A program made the position numbers and the translations under genes. The notes under the pieces were generated by a model that did not search any database, was not told the DNA's origin, and saw only the letters and a list, made by a program, of their open reading frames with translations. From a virus, in IMG/VR virus record IMGVR_UViG_3300030329_005059, positions 1-40,571 of that record: DNA of 40,571 nt. The stretch is one strand, 5' to 3'. Below are positions 21,186-29,742 of the stretch, piece by piece. Position 1 is the first letter of the stretch; each line of letters starts with the position of its first letter.

Positions 21186-21472
21186 TGGGCTCTTGGCTTG
21201 CCAATCATGTTGATGTTCTTGTGATGGGCGTTGGTGGCGCAGCGTCTTTTGCCGCGCTTCTTTGGCGTGGTGCCTCTGACACCCAGAAGGTTATCGGTCG
21301 TCTTGATATGGTTGGCTATCGCCTTGGCGAGGTCGAGAAGTCTGTTCAAATTGCGAGTGACAGTCGCGCAAAGCTGCACGGTCGCATAGACTCCGTCTCC
21401 TCTCATTTGGACGAGAAGCTTGTCGAGGTCCGTGGTCGCGTTGTCGTTCTTGAAACGAAGGTTGGTGTTTAG
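21185..21472 (+). CDS. Membrane-anchored coiled-coil protein A
   Basis: A 95-residue protein starting at ATG 21185 (TAATG overlap). Residues about 8-28 form one membrane segment (VDVLVMGVGGAASFAALLW), followed by a heptad-type helix (DMVGYRLGEVEKSVQIASDS) to the C-terminus. The layout is like XhlA-type lysis proteins or inner-membrane spanins. The next gene has the same layout. It opens the lysis block. Confidence 0.8.
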   Translation: MGSWLANHVDVLVMGVGGAASFAALLWRGASDTQKVIGRLDMVGYRLGEVEKSVQIASDSRAKLHGRIDSVSSHLDEKLVEVRGRVVVLETKVGV

Positions 21473-21828
21473 TGGCCATGGATTCTGGCGATGTTGCTAT
21501 CATCGGCGGCGGGGGCACTGCTGCTCTTGGCTTTGTTTTGGGTGTCGTTACTCGCTATGTTCAGCCTCGTTTGCTGGCCATTTCCGATAGGCTTGATAAG
21601 CTGGAGGCTCGTAGTGAGAAAATCGATGACGCTGTCGATGAGTTGGCCCTCACCCTTAAGAGTGGTCTTCTTCAGCAGCGTGAGATTACTGGGACTAAAG
21701 TTACTGAAGTTCATGTTAAGCTTGATTCGACCGCTTCTCAGCTTAGGGCTGAGATTAGTAAGGTGCGGGAGTCTCTTGGCTATTTGAGAGGCAAGACTGG
21801 GTCTTTTGAGGCTGACTCCGATTTGTAG
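21472..21828 (+). CDS. Membrane-anchored coiled-coil protein B
   Basis: A 118-residue protein from GTG 21472 (overlapping the previous stop) or ATG 21478. A Gly-rich membrane segment (VAIIGGGGTAALGFVLGVV) is followed by a long coiled coil (SDRLDKLEARSEKIDDAVDE and onward). It resembles the preceding protein in layout and partly in sequence, suggesting an old tandem duplication. Possible roles are holin partner or inner-membrane spanin. Confidence 0.8.
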   Translation: MAMDSGDVAIIGGGGTAALGFVLGVVTRYVQPRLLAISDRLDKLEARSEKIDDAVDELALTLKSGLLQQREITGTKVTEVHVKLDSTASQLRAEISKVRESLGYLRGKTGSFEADSDL

Positions 21829-21838
21829 GGGGTGGTTT

Positions 21839-22519
21839 ATGTCTGGGTTTAAGTGGATCGAGGCGGCTCTTTCTGACGGGCGTTTGATGTTGGAAGATCT
21901 TGCGAATCTTGTCCCGTTTGCCCAGAGAGAGCTCGGTGTGTCAGACGATGGCAAGCCCGGTTCTGCCACTCTTTCCGCTTTGAGCGAGGCGCTTGATCCG
22001 CCTTCTGTCAAGCTGCCTCGCTCAAGGTCGGAAGTTGAACGATATTATGGAAATCCTTCTTGGACCAAGACCGGCAAGGGTCGATTTGTGGATTTAGATG
22101 ATGCCTGGGTGCATAAGAATATCCGCAGTTTTCGGCTGCATACCGGAAAGCGTGTTCGCATGCATCGTCTTGTTGGCGATATGATGGTCGAGCTGTTCGA
22201 GAAGGCTTGTGATCAGTCTGGCTATTGTCCAGCTAGCGTCCAGACTTATGTTCCTCGTGTTATCGGCGGTACGAGCCGTTTGAGCTATCACGCGATCGGG
22301 ATCGCATTCGATGTAAATCCTCGCGCCAACCCGTGGTCTGGCCGCCTTCCGAATGGCGAGCTGTCTGAGTTGCGAAAGAATATGGAAGAGTGCGAAAAGG
22401 CTGGGAAAATCTCCTTCGTAAAGACGATGGAGGACGCCGGGGTCACTTGGGGAGGCCGCTGGTCTTATAAAGGCAAAAAGGGCTGGGGCGATGATATGCA
22501 CTTCCAGTTTGCCGGATAG
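21839..22519 (+). CDS. Endolysin, M15-type D,D-peptidase
   Basis: A 226-residue protein from ATG 21839 with AGGGGGTGG upstream. The C-terminal domain has the M15 zinc site: SYHAIGIAFD (H151, D158) and DDMHFQF (D219, H221), with a conserved VTWGGRW nearby. M15 enzymes cut peptide bonds in the peptidoglycan stem peptide. The first 55 residues (VPFAQRELGVSDDGKPGSAT) look like a small peptidoglycan-binding-type helical domain. No signal peptide is seen, so export depends on a holin. Confidence 0.9.
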   Translation: MSGFKWIEAALSDGRLMLEDLANLVPFAQRELGVSDDGKPGSATLSALSEALDPPSVKLPRSRSEVERYYGNPSWTKTGKGRFVDLDDAWVHKNIRSFRLHTGKRVRMHRLVGDMMVELFEKACDQSGYCPASVQTYVPRVIGGTSRLSYHAIGIAFDVNPRANPWSGRLPNGELSELRKNMEECEKAGKISFVKTMEDAGVTWGGRWSYKGKKGWGDDMHFQFAG

Positions 22520-22528
22520 GGAGAGGTT

Positions 22529-22801
22529 ATGACTGTTGCTATTTCTGATTCTGTTACTTTGAGCGAGTCTGTGACGGCCATTGTTGTTAAGGCTGGTGAG
22601 GCTGCTGGCGAGAGCGCCCTTGACAGTGTTTATCCTTGGCTGGAGCAACATTGGTGGCTCCCTACCCTTCTCGTGGTTTTGCGAATTGCGCAGCCCGTCC
22701 TGTGGAATTTGAGCCAAAAAACGAAGACGAATGTTGATGACAATATCGTTAAGGTTCTTTCCTGGCTTGTTGGTGCTGTTGAGAGAAGGAAGAAGAAGTG
22801 A
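22529..22801 (+). CDS. Holin-like small membrane protein
   Basis: A 90-residue protein with GGGAGAGG before ATG 22529. It has one clear membrane segment (WWLPTLLVVLRIAQPVLWNL, about 42-61), a weaker hydrophobic stretch near the C-terminus (VKVLSWLVGAV) and a basic end (ERRKKK). Size, topology and place after the endolysin fit a holin. Its terminal Lys codons double as the next gene's ribosome site (GTGA overlap). Confidence 0.7.
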   Translation: MTVAISDSVTLSESVTAIVVKAGEAAGESALDSVYPWLEQHWWLPTLLVVLRIAQPVLWNLSQKTKTNVDDNIVKVLSWLVGAVERRKKK

Positions 22802-23064
22802 GCGGGCTCATTCGTCTTGTTGGCGCTTTGGCCCTCGTTGTTGAGCAGTTTGTTGAGGTTGGTGGTGTTAAGCTTGTTGTCGATTACTTCCGTGCTCGCA
22901 AAAGGCAGTCGGAGCTTGAGGGCGAGCTTGCGCTTTCAAAGGCGCTGGTGCTGCGCGACCCTGATCGTGTTGCTTCTTCTTGGGACGATTGGGATCGCGA
23001 GTTGCAGCGGGCCGGAATTGTCGTTGCCCCCTCTGGGGAAGACGGAGGTCCAGTTGAATCCTGA
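22798..23064 (+). CDS. Possible inner-membrane spanin (i-spanin)
   Basis: An 88-residue protein from GTG 22798. The N-terminus is hydrophobic (LIRLVGALALVVEQFVEVGGV) but broken by Gln and Glu, then comes a charged helix (FRARKRQSELEGELALSKAL). That is the rough layout of an Rz-type i-spanin, though the membrane segment is weak. The main support is that a lipoprotein gene is nested in it in another frame, the classic Rz/Rz1 arrangement. Confidence 0.65.
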   Translation: MSGLIRLVGALALVVEQFVEVGGVKLVVDYFRARKRQSELEGELALSKALVLRDPDRVASSWDDWDRELQRAGIVVAPSGEDGGPVES

Positions 23065-23152
23065 TGGCACTTATCGCGTGAGTGCTGGCTGGATGGCTCG
23101 GAGAATGTCTTATGAGCGCGCTTTGCTGAAGCAGCTTAAGAGGTGTCGTTGA
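22925..23152 (+). CDS. Outer-membrane spanin (Rz1-like lipoprotein), nested gene
   Basis: A 75-residue reading from TTG 22925, with GAGG 6 nt upstream, inside the 22798 gene in another frame and running 88 nt past its end. It starts MRFQRRWCC, followed by a hydrophobic core (ATLIVLLLLGTIG) and a lipobox IASC with Cys26 as the lipid-bearing residue. The 50-residue mature part is polar (SGPELSLPPLGKTEVQ...). This is a textbook signal peptidase II substrate, and such a nested lipoprotein after an endolysin is an o-spanin. It fuses outer and inner membranes at lysis together with an i-spanin. Its stop overlaps the next start (TGATG). A longer reading from GTG 22889 is possible. Confidence 0.75.
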   Translation, partial: SLRFQRRWCCATLIVLLLLGTIGIASCSGPELSLPPLGKTEVQLNPDGTYRVSAGWMARRMSYERALLKQLKRCR

Positions 23153-25968
23153 TGGCTAGTTCAGGCCAAGAGGTGGAGCTGCTTCAGGGTGGCATGAAGC
23201 TTAATTCGCCCGATCGCGGTTCTTTCTACCAGAATCTTCGCTTTAAGCAGGGTGAGTGGTCGACTAGGCCTGGTTTTGGCCAGGTCGCTCAGTTTGATAC
23301 GACTTTGAGCAAGCAGACTACCGATAAGTCGACTGAGTATGGCTATGGCGATCCGCTCGGTTCGCACGTTATGCTTACTAATTTTGGGCATTTGCAAATT
23401 GTTACCGTCCTTCCTCTCTTCGCTTTTACTGGAAATGTCGAGGCTGGGGCCGGAGGTAAGGGTGGCTCTGTGGGTCAGTGGTCGAATCTGGTTGCTGTAA
23501 GTATTTATGACTACACAACCGATTGTCGTTGGGAAGAGGTTCTGTCTCGACATACGTCTGAGATGAATGAAGATTTGTTCCCGATGCGCGGCTGGAAGGG
23601 CGTATACCAGAGTAGCGTTTATCACAATCGCGAGGACTGGATTCCCCAGGGTGGCCGCCCTTGGTTTTTCCATGAGTTTGTGGATTCGCTCTTTTTTGGC
23701 TCTCCTGATGTAGGGATGTTTGTCTATACTCCCTGCGATTTCTATGCCTCTCGTCGGCAGCAGGTCGATGGCTCTGTTGATTACTCCGGCTTCTCTTCTA
23801 CTGGCTATTCAGAGTCTGCCTGTGTCCGCCTGGTCAGCCCGACCTCCGGCACCTTCGACAAGGCTTATGTCTATTTGGACCGTGCTGGTTTTCCGAAACC
23901 TTCTGATGTTACGGATTGGGGCGGAAGGATGGTCTTGGCGTCCGGTCGTGATTTGTATTTCAGCGATTCTTCTGCCCCTTCTTCTGTGATCGCCATCAAT
24001 GTCGTTACGATTCCTGGTGATAGTGAGATTGTTGCGATTGAGGGCACCCAGGAAGGCGTGGTTGTGTTTTTTGATCGTGAAACGTGGGTGTATTATCCCA
24101 GTCGTGGTGCGCTCAATAACACCGGTCGTCGGATTCAGATTAGTGATAGTGTCGGTGCCGACTCTCCGCGCGCTGTGATTTCGGCAGATGAGCTTGTTTT
24201 TTGGTGTGATCGCAATGGGGTGTATAGCACCTCTGGCGGCATGGACTACAAGGTGCTTAGTGATGATATTGAGCCCTTTTTCCATTCCTATGTCAGCAAT
24301 CCGTTTTCATCATATTGGATTGATAGTGGCAATTATGATGGGTCGAATCCGACTGCCAGGTCGTTTTATGCGTTTGCTGATGCTGGGTTGATTAATTTGA
24401 CCTACGATCCGATTGATAAGCATCTTTTTATCACTTGCCCAGCTCTCGGCATTAGTTTCGTCTGGCAGCAAGGCGTTTGGGTTTTGTGGAACTATCAGAG
24501 CCTGGCGAATACTGTCGCCTCTGAGTTCAACGCCACCGATAATCTTGCGCTTTCTCAGCTTGTCTGCGGCGGAGGCCATGTCTTTTCTGTGTGTGGCCGT
24601 GAGACGTACTCTCCGGCTGATCAAATACAACTCGGTGGCACTGGCGCTGCCGAGAGTCGCAACGCGAAGATGGGCAGCTACTTTATCACTGAACTTGGTC
24701 GCGGCGGTGGTTTGGATCGATCTGTCGAGTCCTTTGAGGATAATCGGAAGATGTCTGGGTCTTATAGGGAGTTTCTTTACACTGCCGGCGGCCTAACTGG
24801 CGTGGCTGGCCGGGATAGGCTTCTTTTAGGTGAGCCGGTTGATCCAGGCCCCTCTTATCGCTTTCCCAGCGGTCAGGCGGTGTCTGACTGCGTGCTGGTC
24901 CCTGTCCGCGTGTCGTTTAATAGTACGTCTACCTTTTATCGGGTCCAGTCTTTTGATCTTGTTTTTCAGTTTGACAATCAGTATTGGCGTCCTGTGACCT
25001 ATACCGATGCTGCTGATGGTGCTGGCCAGACTCGGGTTGATTTGGTATTTCCGCCGGAGCGGTCGATTTCTCGCGAAGCTTGGGGCCTAAAGGCCGGCAC
25101 GGCTGCTGTTCCTGCCCAGAACCAGGCCAGTGTTTATGATGTCGCTGGAGCTGCCTATAGTGCTACCGGGAACGAGCTTCGTTTGTATTGGGACGGGAGT
25201 ATACCTGCGTTTTTTCCTGTTGCCGCAAATTCGTCTGCCCCGTATATGAATTTTACCCAGGACCAAAATCATTTGTTGTTTTATTTGCCGTTTCAGCGCC
25301 TTCTTCCCACTGCTGATGCTATGAGTCTCGGCCTGGTCGTTACTGACGCTAGGTTTGAGCAGCTTCCGGCTGTCGGCCCCTTACAAACCTGGGGTTTTAC
25401 CGTCTACCACTGGATGCCCGGTTCCGCCGGCTCCAAACATGCCGCCGATGATGTCGCCTACCCTGTCGATTGGGTCGCTCTTCCCGGCCCTGTTTCTGTT
25501 CCTGATGGCTCTCAGTTATTGTTTCGATCTTTGTATATGCGATTGAAGTCGCAGGGAGCCGCTGCAACTGTCGTTCACGGCTCTTCTACCTTTGGTCTTT
25601 TCAATGTTGTCGTTGCCGGTGACGCTCGTAAGTGGGCTGCACAGATTATTGATTATACCGGTGGCGCTATTCAGGCAATAATCTCCGCCGCTTCAATAAG
25701 AACCAGGCTTCAAACCGCAGCTTTGGCGATGGTTGATGTCGTTTTTGGCTCCAATTCAAAGTGGGGTACTGAGTCTGACTCTTCAAAAGGCAATGTTCTT
25801 ATTGCGGACGATCCCGTCAACGATATAGCTGTTTCTGATGCTGTGCGTGGCGCTGAGGTCGATGTGATGATGTTCGGGCACATTCGCAATAGGGCTGAGA
25901 AGATCGGCCTGTCGGCTGCCAAGATGATGTATCGCATCGTCGGCGGGAGGCGTCGTCGTGGTCGATGA
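23152..25968 (+). CDS. Large tail protein, nozzle/tail tubular B-like
   Basis: A 938-residue protein from ATG 23152 with AGAGGTG upstream. Its N-terminus (LLQGGMKLNSPDRGSFYQNL, then GEWSTRPGFG) has the NxxxxxGxxxxRPG pattern seen at the start of nozzle proteins of short-tailed phages. The middle is beta-rich with repeated strands such as GVVVFFDRETWVYYPS and LVFWCDRNGVYST, compatible with a beta-propeller. The last 60 residues are basic (AAKMMYRIVGGRRRRGR). It would close the tail tube below the connector. Inference from pattern and place. Confidence 0.8.
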   Translation: MASSGQEVELLQGGMKLNSPDRGSFYQNLRFKQGEWSTRPGFGQVAQFDTTLSKQTTDKSTEYGYGDPLGSHVMLTNFGHLQIVTVLPLFAFTGNVEAGAGGKGGSVGQWSNLVAVSIYDYTTDCRWEEVLSRHTSEMNEDLFPMRGWKGVYQSSVYHNREDWIPQGGRPWFFHEFVDSLFFGSPDVGMFVYTPCDFYASRRQQVDGSVDYSGFSSTGYSESACVRLVSPTSGTFDKAYVYLDRAGFPKPSDVTDWGGRMVLASGRDLYFSDSSAPSSVIAINVVTIPGDSEIVAIEGTQEGVVVFFDRETWVYYPSRGALNNTGRRIQISDSVGADSPRAVISADELVFWCDRNGVYSTSGGMDYKVLSDDIEPFFHSYVSNPFSSYWIDSGNYDGSNPTARSFYAFADAGLINLTYDPIDKHLFITCPALGISFVWQQGVWVLWNYQSLANTVASEFNATDNLALSQLVCGGGHVFSVCGRETYSPADQIQLGGTGAAESRNAKMGSYFITELGRGGGLDRSVESFEDNRKMSGSYREFLYTAGGLTGVAGRDRLLLGEPVDPGPSYRFPSGQAVSDCVLVPVRVSFNSTSTFYRVQSFDLVFQFDNQYWRPVTYTDAADGAGQTRVDLVFPPERSISREAWGLKAGTAAVPAQNQASVYDVAGAAYSATGNELRLYWDGSIPAFFPVAANSSAPYMNFTQDQNHLLFYLPFQRLLPTADAMSLGLVVTDARFEQLPAVGPLQTWGFTVYHWMPGSAGSKHAADDVAYPVDWVALPGPVSVPDGSQLLFRSLYMRLKSQGAAATVVHGSSTFGLFNVVVAGDARKWAAQIIDYTGGAIQAIISAASIRTRLQTAALAMVDVVFGSNSKWGTESDSSKGNVLIADDPVNDIAVSDAVRGAEVDVMMFGHIRNRAEKIGLSAAKMMYRIVGGRRRRGR

Positions 25969-26533
25969 GCTGCGAGAGCGTGGTGAAGATCGCGCTGGCC
26001 TTGTTAATAGATTCTCTCGGGACTATGAATCTGGACTGCTTTTCAAGACTTTTGATTGGCCGGATGTGCCTTTGTCCGAGGTGAAGCTTACCGGCAATTC
26101 GTTTAATCTCGCCCCTGGAGATCATCCTGGCGGTTATTTTGAGAAGAATAACTTGTTTGTGGCTGGAGTTCCCGGCTCTCGTGTTGTTGGCAAGTGGAGT
26201 ATTGATTCTTCGTTTGCCAAGATTTCGGGTGTCCATTTCTTTGCCGATCGCGGTGTTGTTCCTTTGGTTGAGCTTGGCCCCACTGCTCGCGTGTTGTTTG
26301 TCGACTGCGTGTTTGAGATGTCGCCCGCTGCCGATTCTACGGCTGTTACCATCGCCTCCGGCGGCAAGGCCTTTTTCTCCGGCTGCTCTTTTATCCCTGA
26401 ACTTTCCGGCGGTACTGGCAATCCGATTGATAATTCCGGCCTCGCCGCCAATGCTGTGGTGATTTGGGGTGCAAATTTTACCGGACGTGCGCATAATTCT
26501 GTCACTGTTGTTACGACGGAGATGACCCCATGA
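25958..26533 (+). CDS. Small beta-helix-like virion protein
   Basis: A 191-residue protein from GTG 25958, overlapping the previous gene by 11 nt, with GGGAGG upstream. It shows a repeating strand pattern typical of right-handed beta-helices: ISGVHFFAD, VLFVDCVFEM, AFFSGCSFIPE and NAVVIWGANFTG, at roughly regular spacing. Such short helices occur in tail tips or fibre-like parts. No receptor-binding domain can be assigned. Confidence 0.78.
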   Translation: MVDELRERGEDRAGLVNRFSRDYESGLLFKTFDWPDVPLSEVKLTGNSFNLAPGDHPGGYFEKNNLFVAGVPGSRVVGKWSIDSSFAKISGVHFFADRGVVPLVELGPTARVLFVDCVFEMSPAADSTAVTIASGGKAFFSGCSFIPELSGGTGNPIDNSGLAANAVVIWGANFTGRAHNSVTVVTTEMTP

Positions 26534-27426
26534 GTTTTCGCCTATTTAGTCGTGAGCAGATTTCTGATGGGACTTCGATTAGTTCGCGTCTTGATCGTGT
26601 CTTGGCCGATTTTGTTCGCAGGTGGAATGGCGTTCCGAAAAGGGATGTGCGCCGTCGTTTTTTTCCAGACTATACTGTCGCCGGCTGGACTCCAGCCAAG
26701 ACGGCGTCGACGGCTGTGTTGCAGGTGCCTGCCAATGATGGCCTGCCTTTCTGTCGGAGCTACAATATTGATGCGGACGTTATTGCTGCTGGCGTGACCG
26801 ATCTTGACGAGCTGGTTCAGAATCGTGAGCGAAATAAGGGCTATGGTGTCGATGGTATCTATGCTGGTCCGGTTTCTGGCTTTAATGGTAATACCTATAC
26901 TTGGACTACTTCTTTTGCCTATGGCCGCCCTGTATTGTTAACGAGTTTTGCGGTGTGGCTGGCCACTGACAGTGTGTTCACCAATACCTTTGTTACTAAT
27001 GGCTCCTCGGCTCAGGACTTTACGGTGTCGATTGAGATCGACGATCCGTTTGTGCCTGAAGATCGAAGTCTGTCATCCCAGGTATATCTAAAGACTGGTT
27101 TTCCTCTCGCTGGTTTTGATTTTAGCAGCTTGGATTTGGAGCCTGCTTACAACGGCTTTATGAGTCTTGCCAGTTGGCCTTATAGTTTTTCCGAGTGGGA
27201 GGATGAGATGCCTTCAGGCATTATGATCGTCCAGCAAGATCTAAACATACCCGTGCCTAGAGATTCTAGGTTGCGTTTTTCATTGGTTATCCCTGATTAT
27301 GAGGACGCGCCAAACTTTCCGATTAGTAGTTGGCGCACTGGTCCTGCTGATGTTCCGGCAAATCAAATGCCTTGGGAGCGTCAGTCGATCGGTTGGAATC
27401 TTGGGATTTTAGAAGGAGTGGTTTGA
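26530..27426 (+). CDS. Hypothetical tail/virion protein
   Basis: A 298-residue protein from ATG 26530 (ATGA overlap, GGAG upstream). After a charged helix (SSRLDRVLADFVRRWNGVPK) it is beta-rich, with YTWTTSFAYGRPVLLTSFAV and DFTVSIEIDDPFVPED. Its layout (short helical start, then beta-sandwich-like body) parallels the 28018-29733 protein two genes on. No family recognised; virion role inferred from the operon. Confidence 0.78.
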   Translation: MSFRLFSREQISDGTSISSRLDRVLADFVRRWNGVPKRDVRRRFFPDYTVAGWTPAKTASTAVLQVPANDGLPFCRSYNIDADVIAAGVTDLDELVQNRERNKGYGVDGIYAGPVSGFNGNTYTWTTSFAYGRPVLLTSFAVWLATDSVFTNTFVTNGSSAQDFTVSIEIDDPFVPEDRSLSSQVYLKTGFPLAGFDFSSLDLEPAYNGFMSLASWPYSFSEWEDEMPSGIMIVQQDLNIPVPRDSRLRFSLVIPDYEDAPNFPISSWRTGPADVPANQMPWERQSIGWNLGILEGVV

Positions 27427-28034
27427 TGGGTGGTACAATTTATACGATGGTTTGCATTCATAACAGAAAGGTTGCTGCGTTTGGGTGTAAGGCTGGCCCC
27501 TATATGGAGCATTACGCTGGTGTTGAGCATCAGCTTATGTCTGGTGAGCATCCAAATAAGGGCTTGCAGTCTGATTTTGATTTGTACGGCTCTTCTGGAT
27601 TTAAGATTCGGTTTTATGAGAGCGTTCATCCCGATGATGTGGAGAAGCATCTCAATGCCCTTATTGTCTCTGGCCTTCTTGCGTATCCAGAGGTTGGCTA
27701 TCATCAGGCTGAGAAGGGTTTGATGCCTAAGCCTCGTGCTGCGGTGACTCGGAAGCGTCCATCTCAGATGAGTGAGGTCGATAAGTTGAAGGCCGATGTT
27801 GCTGCGATGAAAGAGGTTGTTGGGTCTTTGGGCAAGAAGAAGAAGAAAAAGACTCCTTTTTCTGGTCGTGAGGTTATTCGGATGGAGGGCGACTCTGAGG
27901 TCGCTCGGTATTCGTCGATTACTGCTGCGGCCAAAGCTGCCAAGTCGACTACTAAGGATATGCGCGCCGCAATTGAGTCTGGCAAGAAGTTGAAGAAGTC
28001 GACCTGGTTGTTTGCTGATGCCGAAACTAACTAG
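27426..28034 (+). CDS. GIY-YIG/NUMOD1-like protein in the tail operon
   Basis: A 202-residue protein from ATG 27426 (GAAGGAG upstream, TGATG overlap). Residues 1-85 resemble a GIY-YIG nuclease: GTIYTMVCIHNRKVAAFG, then HQLMSGEHPNKGLQSDFD and LYGSSGFKIRFYE with a following VEKHLNALI. The YIG part is degenerate and the usual catalytic Arg is not obvious, so nuclease activity is doubtful. A Lys-rich linker follows, then residues about 148-197 match a NUMOD1-type DNA-binding module (EVARYSSITAAAKAAK, then a helix and STWLFAD). Together these are the parts of a homing endonuclease, here coupled on both sides into the tail operon. Confidence 0.75.
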   Translation: MGGTIYTMVCIHNRKVAAFGCKAGPYMEHYAGVEHQLMSGEHPNKGLQSDFDLYGSSGFKIRFYESVHPDDVEKHLNALIVSGLLAYPEVGYHQAEKGLMPKPRAAVTRKRPSQMSEVDKLKADVAAMKEVVGSLGKKKKKKTPFSGREVIRMEGDSEVARYSSITAAAKAAKSTTKDMRAAIESGKKLKKSTWLFADAETN

Positions 28035-29733
28035 AAATCCACTATCTCGCGGCCTTAAGCTCCTTCGTGAGTTCTATACGTCTTTAGTTAGTGATGTTTC
28101 TTCGTGGTTGGCCGATCTAACAAAGATGGTCGGTCGCGATCAACGCGAGCAGCAGTGGGTTCGTTCGCGCATTTGCTGGGTGGTTCCGGTCGTCGACAAT
28201 TATATTTGCCTTGACTCGGCAACGCAGAAGGGCGGCGTGGCGTCGTTTCCTTTTATTCTGCCGCCGTTTCAGGAGTCGTTTTCTTCTGATTATGTGGTTG
28301 CCAGCACTACGCCGGAGGTTTATCTCGACGAGCTGCAGTTCAGCTTCGACCAGCGCGGTGAGGGTGCGCTTATTACCTCTAATTACAATACGGCTGGTGG
28401 TGGCAAGATTGATTACGACTCTTTGGACGATTTTAAGATCGTTCTGTCGATCGATGAGAAGGTTCCAAATGTTGTTCAGAGTTCCAGTGCTACCGATCAC
28501 ACGTATTTGGCGACCCGTGAGATAGCGTCAATTGAGCTTGATGGCACGTCTATCATGGACCGGAAGTTTCGGCTGAATCCGATTCGCGTGCCCGTTAGTC
28601 GTGCGTTGAATCCTTATCGGACCTATGTCGCCAGGTTGCGTGTTGTGAATCTTGTAGGCGATGTTGGCGGTACTCGCTATCGTTGGGATCTACCTGGCTT
28701 CCAGATTACGGTTGTGATCAAGACGCCTTTGGTTACTAAAGATCTCGGCACGGTGATTCAGAATCTTCCGACTGTTCACGCCACGGGCGGTCGTTCTGCC
28801 GAGACTGTAGCGTTGACGCTGCCTGCTGCTGACGATCCAATTATCGCTGGTGACATTCCGTCTGCGCAGACCACTGGCGCAGGTGTGGCTGCCAACCTGC
28901 TTCGCTTTGAGAACCTGTTTCGAGACAAGCTTGCCGGTGGCGTCCATAAGGATGGGGCCTGGCCGCTAAAGGAGCATCTTCTTGAGGACTCTGGCTATGA
29001 GGTGATTGTCGTTCCGATGTGGTCGAATATTGGGAGCGATCGAGAGATACGCTCGGCCACTGCCGACTTGTTTCCCTATTCGTCGACTACTGCTGGTGCT
29101 GACTATATCCAGCCTAATGGTGTGCGGCAGTTCCTTGTCCTCGATTATCCGCTTGTCATCCATCACTGTTATGCGGTGGTGAACTACACATCGATGCGTG
29201 CCGCTGGGCTGCATCCGACCTCTGCGACGTTTTTTAATATCGTGAGTGTTGAGCTTGGCTCTGGCTTGCGCTCAGACTTCGCGGGCTATGAGACGGTTGC
29301 TGGATTGCAATGGACGCCGGCTACGAAGGCTAATCATACGGTTGATCGGATTTTGGAGTTCGAAAATACTTCGCGTGTTGCTTCAAATATGGATTGGAGC
29401 CACGAGCTTATAAACATTCCGATTGTTGGTCATGGAATTGGTCCTACCACTAATGGCGATGGTTTTTTCGATCAGGGTAAGCCTTGTTATGTTGGAAAGG
29501 CGACTGATCGATATGTGGCTCGTCAGGATGTTGCTGGGATCGCCCCCAGGACGGAGGGGCGTGAGCAGTTTCTCGAGTTTCGTTGGATTATCCATGATGC
29601 GCATGGTTTGTCGTTTGGTGCTAATGGGGCTTGTGGTGATGCCGATGAGGTGTTGGTCGGCCATGGCGGCCACTATATAGTTCTGATTTGCAAAAAGATG
29701 TCCGTTGGCGGTCTTCGTGATGTGCTTGTTTAG
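28018..29733 (+). CDS. Large hypothetical tail/virion protein
   Basis: A 571-residue protein from ATG 28018, overlapping the previous gene by 17 nt; no strong ribosome site, so coupled translation is likely. A helical start (LKLLREFYTSLVSDVSSWLA) is followed by a beta-rich body with segments such as YRWDLPGFQITVVIKTPLV and QFLVLDYPLVIHHCYAVVNY. It may be a peripheral tail or capsid-associated protein. No family recognised. Confidence 0.8.
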   Translation: MPKLTRNPLSRGLKLLREFYTSLVSDVSSWLADLTKMVGRDQREQQWVRSRICWVVPVVDNYICLDSATQKGGVASFPFILPPFQESFSSDYVVASTTPEVYLDELQFSFDQRGEGALITSNYNTAGGGKIDYDSLDDFKIVLSIDEKVPNVVQSSSATDHTYLATREIASIELDGTSIMDRKFRLNPIRVPVSRALNPYRTYVARLRVVNLVGDVGGTRYRWDLPGFQITVVIKTPLVTKDLGTVIQNLPTVHATGGRSAETVALTLPAADDPIIAGDIPSAQTTGAGVAANLLRFENLFRDKLAGGVHKDGAWPLKEHLLEDSGYEVIVVPMWSNIGSDREIRSATADLFPYSSTTAGADYIQPNGVRQFLVLDYPLVIHHCYAVVNYTSMRAAGLHPTSATFFNIVSVELGSGLRSDFAGYETVAGLQWTPATKANHTVDRILEFENTSRVASNMDWSHELINIPIVGHGIGPTTNGDGFFDQGKPCYVGKATDRYVARQDVAGIAPRTEGREQFLEFRWIIHDAHGLSFGANGACGDADEVLVGHGGHYIVLICKKMSVGGLRDVLV

Positions 29734-29742
29734 GAGTTGGCG

